Translations under genes and position numbers: made by a program
The notes under the pieces: generated by a model
Told to the model about the DNA's origin: nothing
What the model saw: only the letters and a program-made list of their open reading frames with translations
Database searches by the model: none
Shown: in pieces, positions 47,918 through 59,606 of the stretch
How positions within the stretch are numbered: position 1 is the first letter of the stretch
How the letters are laid out: each line of letters begins with the position of its first letter
NCBI GenBank assembly: GCA_037952775.1
Contig: JBANAY010000003.1
Span: 26,350,001-26,414,000, forward strand
Reading direction: 5' to 3'
DNA: 64,000 bases
Source: Clonostachys chloroleuca
Lineage: Eukaryota > Ascomycota > Sordariomycetes > Hypocreales > Bionectriaceae

Positions 47918-49425
47918 GGTGATGTGATTGTGCTGGCTCGAGCAGGAGCACCCAGAAAGCTGACAACTTAGGTTAATCGCAGACGGGGCGACATGCAATG
48001 GGGAAGCATATATTAACACGAAACGTCAATTAACAATCGAGACGAGCGACGGTCTTCTTATCTTCTTGGAGAAGCGGAAATGTGGGTAACACGAACGGGA
48101 TTCTATGGCGAAACAGGCCTACAGAGCACACCATCGCCAGGCCCATAAAGAGCTCGACATCTTCCCCACGAATGATGATTTTATGATGGACCTTACATTC
48201 CAGATTTATATCTGCAAAACTGGCGTAGGGTAGATAGACTGTGTGATTGCTGGCTCGGACATGTCCTCCAGCCAGCCATGTCAGCTCGAGCTAGAATGCA
48301 GCAGGTGACGATGATGGGAGAGTTGGAGCTTGGGCCAAGCGCTCTCGAGCAGCTAAGTACATATGCATATATGCATATGCTAGCTATTGGTCTTACACAC
48401 CGAGAAGGCGGTGGGCAGTGGGTGGTCACGTTTGCCTGTGCGCTGCATGGACGAGTGTCTCAAAACCCGGCCCGTAGGCCATCTCCGCTGTCGGAGGCAT
48501 GGGTTGATCGCGTCATTTGATCGAGAAATCTAAATGCTGACCAATATGACGCTCGCAAAGTTCTTTTTGGGCTCCCCAGCCTTCGCTTCAGCCAGCCTCC
48601 AGCAGCCAAATTCTGACCCGCGGGCTGGCGATCAACCGGCACACGGCAAGGGAGCAAGACGGAGTCTAGCGGTACTAGCAAGGTACAGGCAGGTATTTCA
48701 TTGCCTCCTTGACCCCCGGTGTCTGCAATGACTCCCACCGGCTGCAGTAGACTCTCACAGGGAGCCATCATGGGTGCCCTCCACGGCCAGGACAGGCGAG
48801 CCGAGCAAGGTGCCTCATAGGCCGCTGCCCGCCAGGTCGTACACTGGTTGCACAAACGTCCCTCTCCCCGCTCGAGGGAAGGCAGAATTGAGAAATACCG
48901 GTGCACACCTAAGACACCCAGGCCCAGGATTGCCTGCACGTGAGGGTGTATAAGTGGGCCGTGAGAACCTCAAAGCCCCGTCTGCATGCATCCGCATGGG
49001 TGGTGGACGCAGTTGATACATGCGGAGTACATCCTAGCGGTTCATCTTGCAAGCAAAATTTCGACTAGACTTGATTACTCGGCCGCGGAAGCAGGCGACC
49101 AGTCACCGGCATGCACCCTTTTCTCGCTGCCCGTGACGTCCTCGAATAGCTGCATGTTTGTTTCCTTCCTCTTCCTCTCCCCTACCGCCCAGCCTCGTGT
49201 TAGTGTCCCCTTGCTTATTCCCACCTCAATCCAGGAGAGATCAGATCCTTCATACGCTTGCATTGCATTGTCTCTTGACCGCGGGGTAGTAGTCGGAGCA
49301 TATAAACCGGCCCCACTGCCTCCGTCTTGCGCCAAGTGAATAATTTTTGTTCTCCCATTGATGATCCAAGTTGGCTCAAGAGCCTCGTTTGCTTCTCCCA
49401 CTCGTATCTCTCCATAGCCGCCGTC
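47918..49425. promoter_or_regulatory. 1.5 kb divergent intergenic region (M28 gene / MFS gene)
   Basis: Head-to-head spacer with a perfect 20-base palindrome at 48360-48379 near its centre and a TATA box for the MFS gene at 49301-49306. No gene seen. Confidence 0.55.
49301..49306 (+). promoter_or_regulatory. TATA box of the MFS transporter gene
   Basis: TATAAA within GGAGCATATAAACCGG, 125 bases upstream of the ATG at 49426. Confidence 0.55.
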
Positions 49426-51525
49426 ATGACGGGTTCACGTACCAAGCCGAGACTGCCTATAGAGCAGCTCTCGATTTTAGGTGAGCTTCTTTCGTCTTAA
49501 TCTACCTGTCAACACCCATCTACTAGAGCAAAAGAAAAGTTTTCATCCCAGTCACTATGGCGGTGGCGACACGGTTTTATGAATCACAGCTGCGATGAAG
49601 ATTCAGATGTATGATTGCGATTTTGCCTTTGTATCCTTTCACCACAACAATCCTTTGTGTGGCTAGATTGAATGAAGCCTAGATTCATTTATTGATAGCA
49701 GAACATTCATCGATACAAGATCGTCACCTACCGAGTGATCAACACACGGCCCACCTCTCATACTTCCTCGCCAGACAGACCCCTTTCACACGGCAACTTC
49801 AGCCAGATGATGACTGACTTTCTACGCAGCTGTGGCACGATTTGCCGAACCGATTGCCTACACATCGGTCTTCCCGTACCTACCAGCGATGATCCGCGAC
49901 TTTGGAGTTGAACAGAATAAGGTGGCGCGGTGGGCAGGCCTCACATCAGCCGTCTTCTCTATTGCCCAAAGTATCACCGCCGTACCATGGGGCAAGGCAT
50001 CCGACCGATTTGGTAGAAAGCCGGTGCTCATCTGCGGGCTCATGAGCACCATGGTGACTTTTCTCATCTGGGGCATGTCAACGTCGTTACCGATGGCGAT
50101 TACCGTGCGTGCAATCCAGGGAGCCGGCAACGGCAATGGTGAGTGTTTCCACAACAAGTTATGGAATACCGGCACTGATGTAACATGACCTATAGTTGGT
50201 ATCATTCGAACCATGGTGGCAGAGATGGTCACGGAGAGGGTACTGCAGCCAAAGGCCTTCTCCATCATGCCATTGGTTTGGTCGATTGGATCTGTTGTAG
50301 GACCCAGCTTTGGAGGATTCTTTGCCCAGCCCGCCAAGCAGTATCCCGATATCTTTGGCAACATTGAGCTCTTCAAGAAGTTCCCCTACCTTCTGCCCAA
50401 CCTGGTGGGCTCAATCTTCTTCCTTGTCTCCATGACTAGTGCGATCTTCTTCCTGAAAGAAACGTTGGTATCAAAGAGAGGAGAGAAGGATTGGGGTCTC
50501 CAAATGGGCGTCCGGATTCGACGAGCTCTGAGCAGGAACCCTAGTTCCGCACAGCGGCGCGCTTCCTTCGTCGACGGCGAGGCTACAGCTCCTCTCGTCC
50601 CTGGCAAGGTAAACGTCAAGCATTCCGCAGCTAAGCCGCGCTCTGCCGGCCTCAAAGACGTCTTCACGCGCCAGTCCACAATCAACCTCGTCGCCTACAC
50701 CTTCCTGGCCTTCCACTCAGTTGCATATGACCAGAATATCCCCGTCTACCTGAACCACCCACGACAAAAGCATTCTGGAGATAACACCCACATGCCTTTT
50801 TACTTCAACGGGGGTTTCGGTCTCGATATTGGCGCTATCGGTACCATCGTATCGTTGTACGGCGTTGCATGTGGTCTCATCCAGTTCCTCATCTACTCCC
50901 CTCTCGTAACCAGATACGGCGTTCTCAACTGTTTCAAAGTTTGCTGTAAGCACCAGCCCTAACACACTATATACCATGATCCCCTCCTTCTAACAGTCAA
51001 TATCTAGCGATCATCCTCCCATTCACCTACTTCTTCACACCCTACTGCGGTCTGATCGAGGGCACAACCGCCCGATACACCGCGCTCGCCATTCTCATGA
51101 CAGTCAAGGCCTTCGGCATCATTATTGCCTTCCCCTCGACCACGATCCTCCTCACCAACTCCGCCACCTCCCTCAGCATTCTCGGCACCCTCAACGGCTT
51201 CGCCACCACCTTCAGCGGCCTCGGCCGAGCCGCCGGCCCCGCCCTCACCGGTCTGACCTTCACATGGGGCGCCGAGCACGGCTACATCGTCGCCCCCTTC
51301 GCCTTCCTCGCCTTCTTCGCCGCCCTGGGCGCCATCCCCGTCTTCATGATCCACGAGGGTGACGGCCCGACCGCCACACCCGAGCTCAGCGAAGCTGAAG
51401 ACAACGACGACTCCGAAGACACCCTCCTCAGCAGCGACGAAGACGATGATGTCAACTCGCCCTTGCTGGGTAACTCCCGTGACCAGGGGAAGAGCTACAA
51501 CGCTGTCGAGACTGTTCGAAGCTAA
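49426..51525 (+). CDS. MFS transporter, DHA1-like (similar to yeast YCR023C)
   Basis: Exons 49426-49480, 49830-50138, 50196-50945 and 51008-51525 give 543 residues with continuous phase. Twelve hydrophobic segments fit the sequence. The MFS signature GKASDRFGRKPVLICG lies between helices 2 and 3; IRTMVAEMVTERVLQPKAF and GSVVGPSFGGFFA follow, matching fungal proteins annotated as YCR023C-type or zinc-induced-facilitator-like carriers. A long cytosolic loop between helices 6 and 7 is Arg/Ser-rich (NPSSAQRRASFV). The C-terminus is acidic and Ser-rich, ending in NSPLLGNSRDQGK. Substrate unknown. The first intron is long (349 bases) and follows the 18th codon; the short first exon is supported by GTGAGC and the frame. 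Confidence 0.88.
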
Positions 51526-52219
51526 GGATTAATCGCACTGCCTCCTTTTCCAAGTGGAAGGGAATAGACGTAGAGTAACGATGCAAAGACGTCTAGACGT
51601 GACGACATTATGTGCACCAAGTTAAGACTTATACCCGAGCTAGGACTTCATATCTTGCATATTTCCCTTTCTGCATTTTTTTTTCCTCCATACGCATCGG
51701 TAGGCATTCTCATGGCGTTGTTCGCTTTTCTTTATTTTTGGAAACAAGCTCTCTCTGCCTTATTAGAGGAATAAACGAAGAAATAAAATGGGGTGACGAA
51801 TTGGTTCTTATTGATATTGAGGAGGATATACACCGAGGTAAATTTTTACCTTCATTCTTATCAGTTTGGAAGGTAGCTATGTGTACCTAATATATTAATT
51901 ATTTTTTGAGTTGGATCTATCTAAGTCATGTTTCGTGTTTCTCGTCAAGGGCAAATTTCTGGTATTCGACCGTCCCCATTCAAAAATGAAATTTGCTCTA
52001 GGTTAAACTCCGTTATGCCATGCTGGTTTGATATCATGATCATAATTGTCCGCCAAATTCATATCCCAAAATCCCATCCTTTAAATGAAAATTAAGACAA
52101 AAGAAAACAAAGAACGCAAGGGAAAAAATTATGCTGCACAATCCATTTCATAAGTTTCTCTTTCCGTTCCTGGTTGTCCGGCTACCAGAGGATATGGAAA
52201 GAAGGTACAAAACGTATAT
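51526..52219. other. convergent intergenic spacer
   Basis: About 700 A/T-rich bases between the MFS stop (+) and the SprT gene stop (-). Likely both 3' untranslated regions. No gene. Confidence 0.55.
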
Positions 52220-53461
52220 TCAACGCGAAGGACTCGTGGCAGTAGAGCTGGTCCGGAAGCCCTCTTGATCATGCCACTGCCACTCTTCGTGTCTGACGAA
52301 CCGGCTCCGCGCCCGGGGCGCAACGTATTCATCATTCGTGCAAGGCCGCTGCCATCGCGCCGTGTGCTCCTGGCAGTGGCCGCGGACGTGGAAGTGCTCC
52401 AGGTCCGCCTCCATGTCGCTGAGGCGGAGGTATTCCTTCCCGACCCAGTTGTCGATTATCTGGGCAATCTTGTGGAATCCCGGAGTGTGTCCGCCGTCCT
52501 CGCGGGCCTTCAAGCCGCAGGTTATAAACAAGAAGCTGTGGATCATCTCGTGTAGGAAGGTCGAGATGAGAAGGCGGCGATTGTATTTCGTGTCTTTGAG
52601 GATCGGTGAGCTCAGAACGATGAGGGTCTCGTAGCCCCCCAGTTCCACCGACCTTCTAAGTGCCGTGGTGCCAACGACGTGATGGGAATATTGAGAGCTA
52701 GACTTGTGGCTCCAGTCCCAAGCTACACGACGGAAGAGGCGGTTGGCAAAGAACAGTTCATTGGCTGCAGAGAAGATGCTTCGGAGAGCATCGTTATCCA
52801 AGGGGAACTCGTAGCCACGAGCCTTGGGGTTGATAAGAGATTTGAGGATGCGTTCGGATTGAGTGTTGTGGCGATACGATGCAACATGCGTGCGAACTAG
52901 CTCTGCGGCGTCATGATCACTGTAACTCGGTTGGCAGTCTTGTAGATCTGATGCGTCGGACGATATAGAAACTCCAGACTGAGTACGCTCCATGGCACAG
53001 GCCGATGTAGAGCTGGGTGAAGGATAGCCCGAACAGGGGTCCTGGTTTGGGGTTCCTTCTCGGAGAACAAAGAACGCAAGGTTCTGATCTCGTTGGATCG
53101 GCGTCGGTGAGGCTGGGCGACCGATGTCTGACTCTAGGCTCGCTCGCCATTGTCGCAACGAACGATGGTGATATGACTCAACTAGATGTTGATGGTGGGG
53201 ATGTGACCCATGTGCGTGATGGTGAGGAGGAGGGGATCGCCAACGAATGTGGTTGCGGGGTTGCTCATAATGGCGGTCGACGATGCATCCCCAATCCTCC
53301 TCTACCTTTGCCCTCTTGCCCAACTCATGGGCACCGTCAAGGTCATACTCTGTGACTTCGTCATAATAGCTGATCCGACGCTTCAGCTTGGCGCCGGGGA
53401 CGAAATACCCCTGCTCGGGAGCAATGGGGCGACTCTCACTGCCCATGACCCTCTCGGCCAT
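52220..53461 (-). CDS. SprT-like zinc metalloprotease domain protein
   Basis: Single exon, 413 residues. The first 200 residues are polar with His- and Pro-rich tracts and a possible nuclear-type basic stretch (KLKRRISYY). The SprT-like domain spans about residues 215-375: LRSIFSAANELFFANRL, then the zinc site HEMIH at 304-308 with a third candidate ligand in GHTPGFHKIAQ. The family includes Spartan, which cleaves DNA-protein crosslinks, and fungal proteins of unknown role; substrate here is unknown. The frame stays open for 160 further codons upstream but contains no ATG before 53461, so the start is well fixed. The C-terminus lacks the Zn-ribbon and PIP-box layout of Spartan, as far as I can see. 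Confidence 0.8.
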   Translation of the reverse strand: MAERVMGSESRPIAPEQGYFVPGAKLKRRISYYDEVTEYDLDGAHELGKRAKVEEDWGCIVDRHYEQPRNHIRWRSPPPHHHAHGSHPHHQHLVESYHHRSLRQWRASLESDIGRPASPTPIQRDQNLAFFVLREGTPNQDPCSGYPSPSSTSACAMERTQSGVSISSDASDLQDCQPSYSDHDAAELVRTHVASYRHNTQSERILKSLINPKARGYEFPLDNDALRSIFSAANELFFANRLFRRVAWDWSHKSSSQYSHHVVGTTALRRSVELGGYETLIVLSSPILKDTKYNRRLLISTFLHEMIHSFLFITCGLKAREDGGHTPGFHKIAQIIDNWVGKEYLRLSDMEADLEHFHVRGHCQEHTARWQRPCTNDEYVAPRARSRFVRHEEWQWHDQEGFRTSSTATSPSR

Positions 53462-55430
53462 GGGACATGCTCGATGGGCGTCAACGTGAGCAGTATTCCC
53501 AGCACTTTCTAGAGAGTCGTTTGGGAGAAATTTGAGGGGGAGATAACTAAGATTGTGATGGGAGCTAGGAGGTGGCTGATCTGCTTTGTGGGCGGTGAAG
53601 ATGTCGGGGAGTGAGCTGGAGCCACCGATGATGCGAGAGAAAGGGAAAGACCATGAATGCAATGCAATTTCCCCGTATGCCGATGCGAAGAACGTAAGTG
53701 TTGCAAAGAAAAAATGCAAATAAATGAATAAAACAAGAAAGCTCGGGTCTAAACCGATATGGAGGTCAAAAGAAAACACCAGTGTGCCATGGCCCAGGAC
53801 ACAGATGTCGGGGCCATGGAAAAAGAGAGGGCAAGAAGGAGATTGGCGCAGGGCAGAGAGCAGCAAACGAGCAGACAGGCGAAAGAGGTAAGCCGAAAGA
53901 CCAGAATTGGAAAAAATAAGATTCCACCTCGGCGGCTGCAACGAAGTTTAATAGATTCAGATAGTTGGGAGAAGGGAGGCCGGCTTGGGGAAGAGATGGG
54001 ACAGAGGGTGAGCAAGCGAGCGGGAGCCAGAATGAGATGATTGTCGCCCTCGCCAAATCAGTGGTGGCACGCTGGGGAGACCTTGCCATCCACGAAGGTA
54101 CCTCGTTATTGTACCCGCCGCCAACTAATTGGTAGATAGAATTGGAGCAGGAGGAGACCTGGATGTAGAGTGGGAATATACGGTAGGCCTTCGCCTCACC
54201 ACCTCCATCATTGTTGTAGCGGCCGTATGTGAGGTAGTGGAGCGCCTCGCAGTGCAGCGTGGTGCAGCGAGCGTACAGCAGCCCCTATTTGATGGGCGAT
54301 GTTATCAAATCAAATAACACCGAGCCTAAGCGGCGATCTGGGCAGTGACACAACACGACACCCACCACCCAGCACAGCAGGCGGATGCCGTCCGCTCCCA
54401 GTTGTACGCTGCGAGTTGATCTGGCATGCGTTAGTTGCGGCGCCCCCCACCAGCGGTGAAGAACCAGGTGCCAGGCTCAGCCCAAGGGAGGCGGGCTGGG
54501 CCATATCGAGGCTCGCGAGGAGCCCGCATGCATCATCAACTCTTGGCGGAGCCCACACCACACAGACAAGCTGCAGCCGATGCCACGGCATGGCTGACTT
54601 TAGCTCAACACTGGTGCGGGCGGGTTTCTGGATCGAGCATGCACTGGCTCCGCATCCAGCATGGCAATCGCGCTCAGAAGGGATACCCCGGGCTCGATTT
54701 ATTCATGCTTGCTTCGGGGTCCCACCACCAAGCGCGAGACAGGGTTGGGGAAGGGACCTAAAGAGAGGGCGTCGTGGTGGCAATTAGACTGAGGTGAGGC
54801 GGGACTAGATCTGTCCCATCCCGAAGCACCAATCGAGTTCGTCTCTACCACCGACCAGCGCCGCATCGTATCATACATGGACGGGCTGCATCAACAGATG
54901 CGGGCCGCGCAGAGCCAGACACGCCAATTGCTCCTGCAGCGTGCGCCCAGTTGGGAAGCGTTGGAGACAGTCGTGGCCATCCATAATCCAGTCTGCCCTC
55001 GATTGGCCATCAGCGGTGCAGCTCGCCCGCCCATTGGCCGCCTCACGATGCTGCCCCTCCACTGCATGGCCATCGATCCCCAGCCCATGTTTTGGATTTT
55101 TATTTATTTATGGCCATTAGGATCACCGCCAACTCACACACACACGCACACAGTCCAGTCATGTACACACACGCGCACAAAGCGCATCCGCCCATCTTAT
55201 CACCCACCATGAAGATCAAGTGTAGATACTATTACTAGTCATAGCTATAATGTAATTCGCTACTCGGGCGAAATCGTACCAGGTCAAATTAAACCAAACA
55301 GCGCTGTTACCGCCCTACCCTGCTTGCCTACCCTAGGTGCCAATCCAGCTGATCCCGTCTATCAAACCCTAACATGCCTCTCAGAGTGACAGCAATCCAC
55401 CCGACACCTCACTCTTCCATACGCGCAAGC
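53462..55430. other. 2 kb intergenic region
   Basis: Upstream of the SprT gene and downstream of the F-box gene, both on the minus strand. The part from 53462 to about 53,940 is likely leader of the SprT gene, possibly with an intron. CA-repeat patches occur at 55134-55152 and 55164-55179. No gene supported. Confidence 0.5.
55134..55179. repeat. interrupted (CA)n microsatellite
   Basis: Two CA-rich tracts separated by 11 bases (CAGTCCAGTCATG), with single CG interruptions. Confidence 0.85.
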
Positions 55431-57410
55431 CTACCGAAGACCGAGGTTTCCCATGAACCTGACCTCGTCGGCCGAATGCTGCAGCGCCCTTCGCATCTGG
55501 CTCGCGTACTCCTGCCTCGCCTCCTCCTCCGCCGACTTCTCCGGGTCGTCCATGTCGAAGTCCTTCTCGACGAACAGCGGTGACGCCGCGAAGCTCGCCA
55601 TCCCCAGCCTCTCCCCCGTCCAGAACAGGATGTTGTCGTTGTTCGGCCGGTCTCCCTCGCCCGACCTGGACTGCGTCGACAGGATCTTGCGCGCGACGTC
55701 GTCCGTCCCGGGCATCGACTCGAACATGGAGCCCTCGGCCCCCGTCCTGCTGTGCCCGATCCTCAGGCGGCGGCACTCCGTCGTGCCATCCCGCTCGAAC
55801 CACTTGAGCAGGCCCGAGCCGTCCGAGAACACAATCTTGGTCCCGTGGTTGGCCACTGAGAGGATCGTGGACGACGCCGCCGTGTACCGGTTCTTCCACG
55901 CGCCCTGCATCGTCATCCTGTCCATCGAGTCCGGGCTCAGCCCGTACAGCTCGAGTGACCCCTTCAGACTGTACGCACCGCCCGCGATGAGTGTCTGCCC
56001 ACCCTGTGTCTTACTGTGCCCCATCTGCTCCAGGCTGAGCTCGCCCTGCTGTCTTCTCTCGTAGTCCGCCTTGGAAAAAGGGTAAGGCAAGGCGGTTAGA
56101 CCGTTGATCAATGCCCCGGAATAGATGGTCCCGCAAATGACGGGAAACTTGCGACGATCGTAATGGAGAATGTTTGAGAACCGCCCGGACACGTAAATGT
56201 CATCCGAGGCGAGGTCAGGTGCGCCTTGCCGTGGCAAGTGTAGAATGCTGGTAGGTGTAGCCTGGGACAGCGATGCGTAGGGAGGTAGGGGCGTCTGGTC
56301 AAAGATGCCTTTGAAAGCATTCGTATCCGCCAGCGGACCCCGGTCTACCCGCTCGACAACATCGTGGTTGACGCGAGCCCTGGAACGGAAATCATGGAGA
56401 TGGATGCCAAGCGATGTCCCCACAGTCAATGGCACGCCGGCGTGGACTGCGGAGAGGGTCATGATGCTCCATTCAAAGGACTCCCGGCTCACAACATCTA
56501 GTCTGTTAAGATCTATCTCAATAAGCTCTATCTCTTCAATTAGTTGCGATCGAGAGAGAGAAAGAAAAAAAACAGGGACGCTTCCTGGTTAAGGAACGAT
56601 ACTTACGACTCTGTACTGCAACGAAGGCTCTATGCCCAGTGTTGTCGATGGTAATTCGATCCGAGATGCTTGAGTCAATCATCTTGGATCGTTTTTTCGG
56701 GCAATCGTTCATCGCGTCCTGGAACAGAATATCCGTCTTGCTCTTCGCCACGATGCTACCTTGCTTGCCCCTCGAGCCCTTCACGTCCCACAGACAGATC
56801 GACCCATCCTCCAACGGGCTGATGGCGAGCATGGTCCCGAGGCCGTCCTCCCCGTTATAAGGGTTGTACAGGGCAAGTCCATGCGACTCGATGATTGCCT
56901 CGATGCCGCCCTGGGTGACCTTTGGGGTCTGCATCCAGTTAATGCTGGCCGGCCCTGAGCGCTGCATGTATTCGTCGTACCAGGACACGCGCTCCTCAGG
57001 AAATGCGGGGTCCCAGTTGGCCATGTCCTGGATGCGATGGCTTCTCTGGTGCTGCGCCTTGGCCTCGTCGTCCTCATCGGCCACCGGGGGACTCTGGTCC
57101 GGCTCATCCTCGTCCGCGTTTGCGTTCGCTGCTCTGAAGATGAGGGGCTCCGGGCGGGAATATCGCCGTGTGATCAGGGCCTGGTACCACGGCGACTGGT
57201 GGAAGGAGTGTTGCTTCCATAGCTCGTCGTCAAGGCACAGCTTCTGTACGCCTTTGGATACAAGCAGCAGCGGTGAAATGTCACAAGGGTCCAGATCTAG
57301 ACGATGTGTGTTGTCAGAATGTGCGCCCTTTGCGTTGCGCAGGGCTACTCACAGTCCAGTATCTGCATCATTATCTCTTGTGGGAGGTCGTCCCAGCCAT
57401 GGCCGGCCAT
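55431..57410 (-). CDS. F-box protein with beta-propeller-like C-terminal part
   Basis: Exons 57410-57353, 57296-56607 and 56533-55431 give 616 residues. The F-box is at the very start, split by intron 1: WDDLPQEIMMQILDY, then LDPCDISPLLLVSKGVQKL and DDELWKQHSF. Around residues 135-430, WD-like strands can be seen (MLAISPLEDGSICLWDVKG, FVAVQSQIELIEIDL, WSIMTLSAVHAGVPLTVG, YVSGRFSNILHYDRRKF, SLKGSLELYGL), as expected for an SCF substrate receptor conserved in moulds. A C-terminal block with NDNILFWTGERLG and an acidic helix follows. Exon 3 was started at an AAG acceptor because it keeps the frame and gives a conserved-looking strand; an acceptor at 56503 would shorten the protein. Substrate unknown. 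A perfect 18-base palindrome covers the start codon. Confidence 0.82.
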
Positions 57411-58471
57411 GGCGCATATTGGGTCGGGCCTGTGCAGTGGGATATCTCCGGGATATGTGGCTCTCAAATGGTAGCAGCGGTGCTGTCTACAAAAAATCGC
57501 ATGTGGCAGTCCCTCGCTGGCAGCAAAAGACGAGAGCTAAATAAATGATGGGGGATGTTGTCTGATGAGATGAAACGGCAAAGCCGAGACGGAATCAGAA
57601 GCTTCAAGAAAGTCTCCCTCCAAAGCTTGGTGGGTCTGGCCAATCCACCTTGATACATATATGCATTCATACTATCACATATGTGCTCTACCTACATACA
57701 TGGACATGTCAGAAAGCACTAGAATTCATTCGTGTGAGCACCCCTGCATGAACTGCCTAATCTAATCAGGAGCATGCAATTGCACTTTGGTCAAGCTGTC
57801 TGACGATCCGGATAATCAGTGCTGACTGACCATCGGAAGTATGGTTGCTGCTGTCTAGAGAGGGCCAAGGCACGATCGAACGGAAAGTAAACAAATTTGG
57901 CCCCCATCGACAGCCCATTTCACGAGAAACCCGTGTATTTCTTATCTTTTTCGCCAGTGGCCAAAGTCACATTCAAGCTCATCGGTTGGTGGGTGCTGTT
58001 TATCCAAGGTGCAGCAACCATCCCACCACCAAGCTTCAAGCGGGGTTTGCTCCGCACCGGCCGAGAGAACCAGCCATGCCAGCACCAATCCGCATTGCTT
58101 TACGCCTAGCGTTCGTCGCTGCGCTTGGGGCGGTGATGGAGGTCCCGGCTTGGAAATGCCTCATTGGACGGTTATTTATGCATGGACCATCGTATTCATA
58201 ACTCTAAGTTGGTGATCACCCATGCTGGGCCATGCACGTCATTGCCACCTTTTTTACTGGTGGCTCCGATTTGGAGCTATATGAACCGTGTAGGGCATCA
58301 CTATTTGCCATTTGCCATGATTCATTTCTTTAAGAAGTCGTTGGGATCTCTTTTATCCCACAATCAAGATAAGTGCCCATTGGACATAACCATGAGCTGG
58401 ATGTCTATCTGATCTATACGTACACGGAACCTCTTTATACACTGCCATCTACTTTGCAATACAGGCAACGC
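57411..58471. other. 1.06 kb intergenic region
   Basis: Promoter side of the F-box gene and 3' side of MCR1. No gene, TATA box or repeat that I can support, apart from a TACCTAC string near 57,690. Confidence 0.5.
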
Positions 58472-59606
58472 TTAAAACTTGTAAACCTGCTCCTGGCTGT
58501 AGCCAAGCTCCTTGAGAGCGCCAGTGAGCTCACCCTGGTCCTTGGGGCTGACCTTGTTGCCAGAGATGGCCTTCATCAATCCGGGGGGCCGCACACGAAG
58601 AGCTTGATGTTCTCCTCCTTGGGCTCGGGGAGGACAGTCTTGAGAAGCTCCTGGGTGATGAAGCCGCTGTTGCCGCTCCAGTCCTTGGGGGGCTTGTCTA
58701 GGACGTAGAAGGCACGGAAGCGCTGAGGGTAGGTGTTCTCAAGCTCGGAGAGCTCCTTCTTCAGCAAGATATCCTCCTCTGTGACGTTGCCGAAGATGAG
58801 GGTGACCTTGGTCTTGTCGTTGGGGTTCTTGAAGATGGCACGGGCGAGCTGGAACACGGGGGTGATTCCGGTACCACCGGCAATGAGGCCGATGTGGGTG
58901 TGCTTGTTCTCGGTCCAGGGATACTTGGGGAGCGGGCCCTTGATGTTGAGCTCCTGGCCAACCTCGAGGTTGTGGATGTGGGTGCTCATAGGGCCGTCAG
59001 GGTACTTCTTGACAAGAAGGTCAAGATGTCCCTTGGCGTCTATAGAGTCTGTCAGCCTGCTATTTTCGACTCTAATGTCAACACCTTGACTCCGGAACCC
59101 AAGAACCAACCTTCATCGCTGATGGGAGTGTATGGTCGAAGTGTCGGCTTCTCGTCGTTGGGTCCCTTGAACTTGGTCAGGACGGCGCTGGCAACGGTCA
59201 GGCCGGAGACCTGGTCGGCCTCGGGAAGCTCGAAACGGAGGCGCTTGGTGTTGTGGTTCAGGGTCTCGATCTCAGTGACCTTGAGGGAGAGGAAGCCCTG
59301 GTCGCCGCCGGTGAAGGCGGGCTTAGCGACCTCGGCGATCTTGGGGGCAGCCTTCTGCCCATTGAAATACCAGTAGCCGGCACCTCCAACCACGGCAGCT
59401 CCAGCGCCATATACAACGGCGTTGGATCCGCCCTTGGCAGCCGATTCGGTCGCATATCGACGAGCATGCTACCAATTGTCAGTAACTGGGCGCCGGCCAA
59501 TCTTCACCGGAGCGCAACGCAAAATGATTGGCTGGGAAGCTCTGCACAAGAAAAGTCTCACAATCTTCAGCGGCTGGACCGCACGGAATGCAGATCTAGA
59601 AAGCAT
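58472..59606 (-). CDS. MCR1: mitochondrial NADH-cytochrome b5 reductase, with frameshift near the C-terminus
   Basis: Exons 59606-59562, 59468-59111 and 59039 onward. The start [24 protein letters not shown] is a mitochondrial presequence, followed by a membrane anchor at about residues 31-47 ([17 protein letters not shown]), as in Mcr1 of the outer membrane and intermembrane space. FAD-binding RLRFELPE and [13 protein letters not shown]-binding [15 protein letters not shown] and the late motif FVCGPP are all seen. It passes electrons from NADH to cytochrome b5 or ascorbate radical. As written, the frame breaks after FVCGPP and stops at 58576. One extra base in the G6 run (58583-58588, plus strand) would restore GLMKAISG to a terminus YSQEQVYKF at 58472 and 323 residues, the normal length. 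Intron 2 uses the donor GTTGGT. Confidence 0.9.

Noticed and set aside
53462..53941. 160-codon hydrophobic N-terminal extension of the SprT protein
   Set aside because: The frame is open but contains no ATG, so it cannot be translated without an unmodelled upstream exon.
55381..55899. 172-codon minus-strand frame over the end of the F-box gene
   Set aside because: Gly/Arg/Val/Asp-rich out-of-frame reading of the real coding exon.
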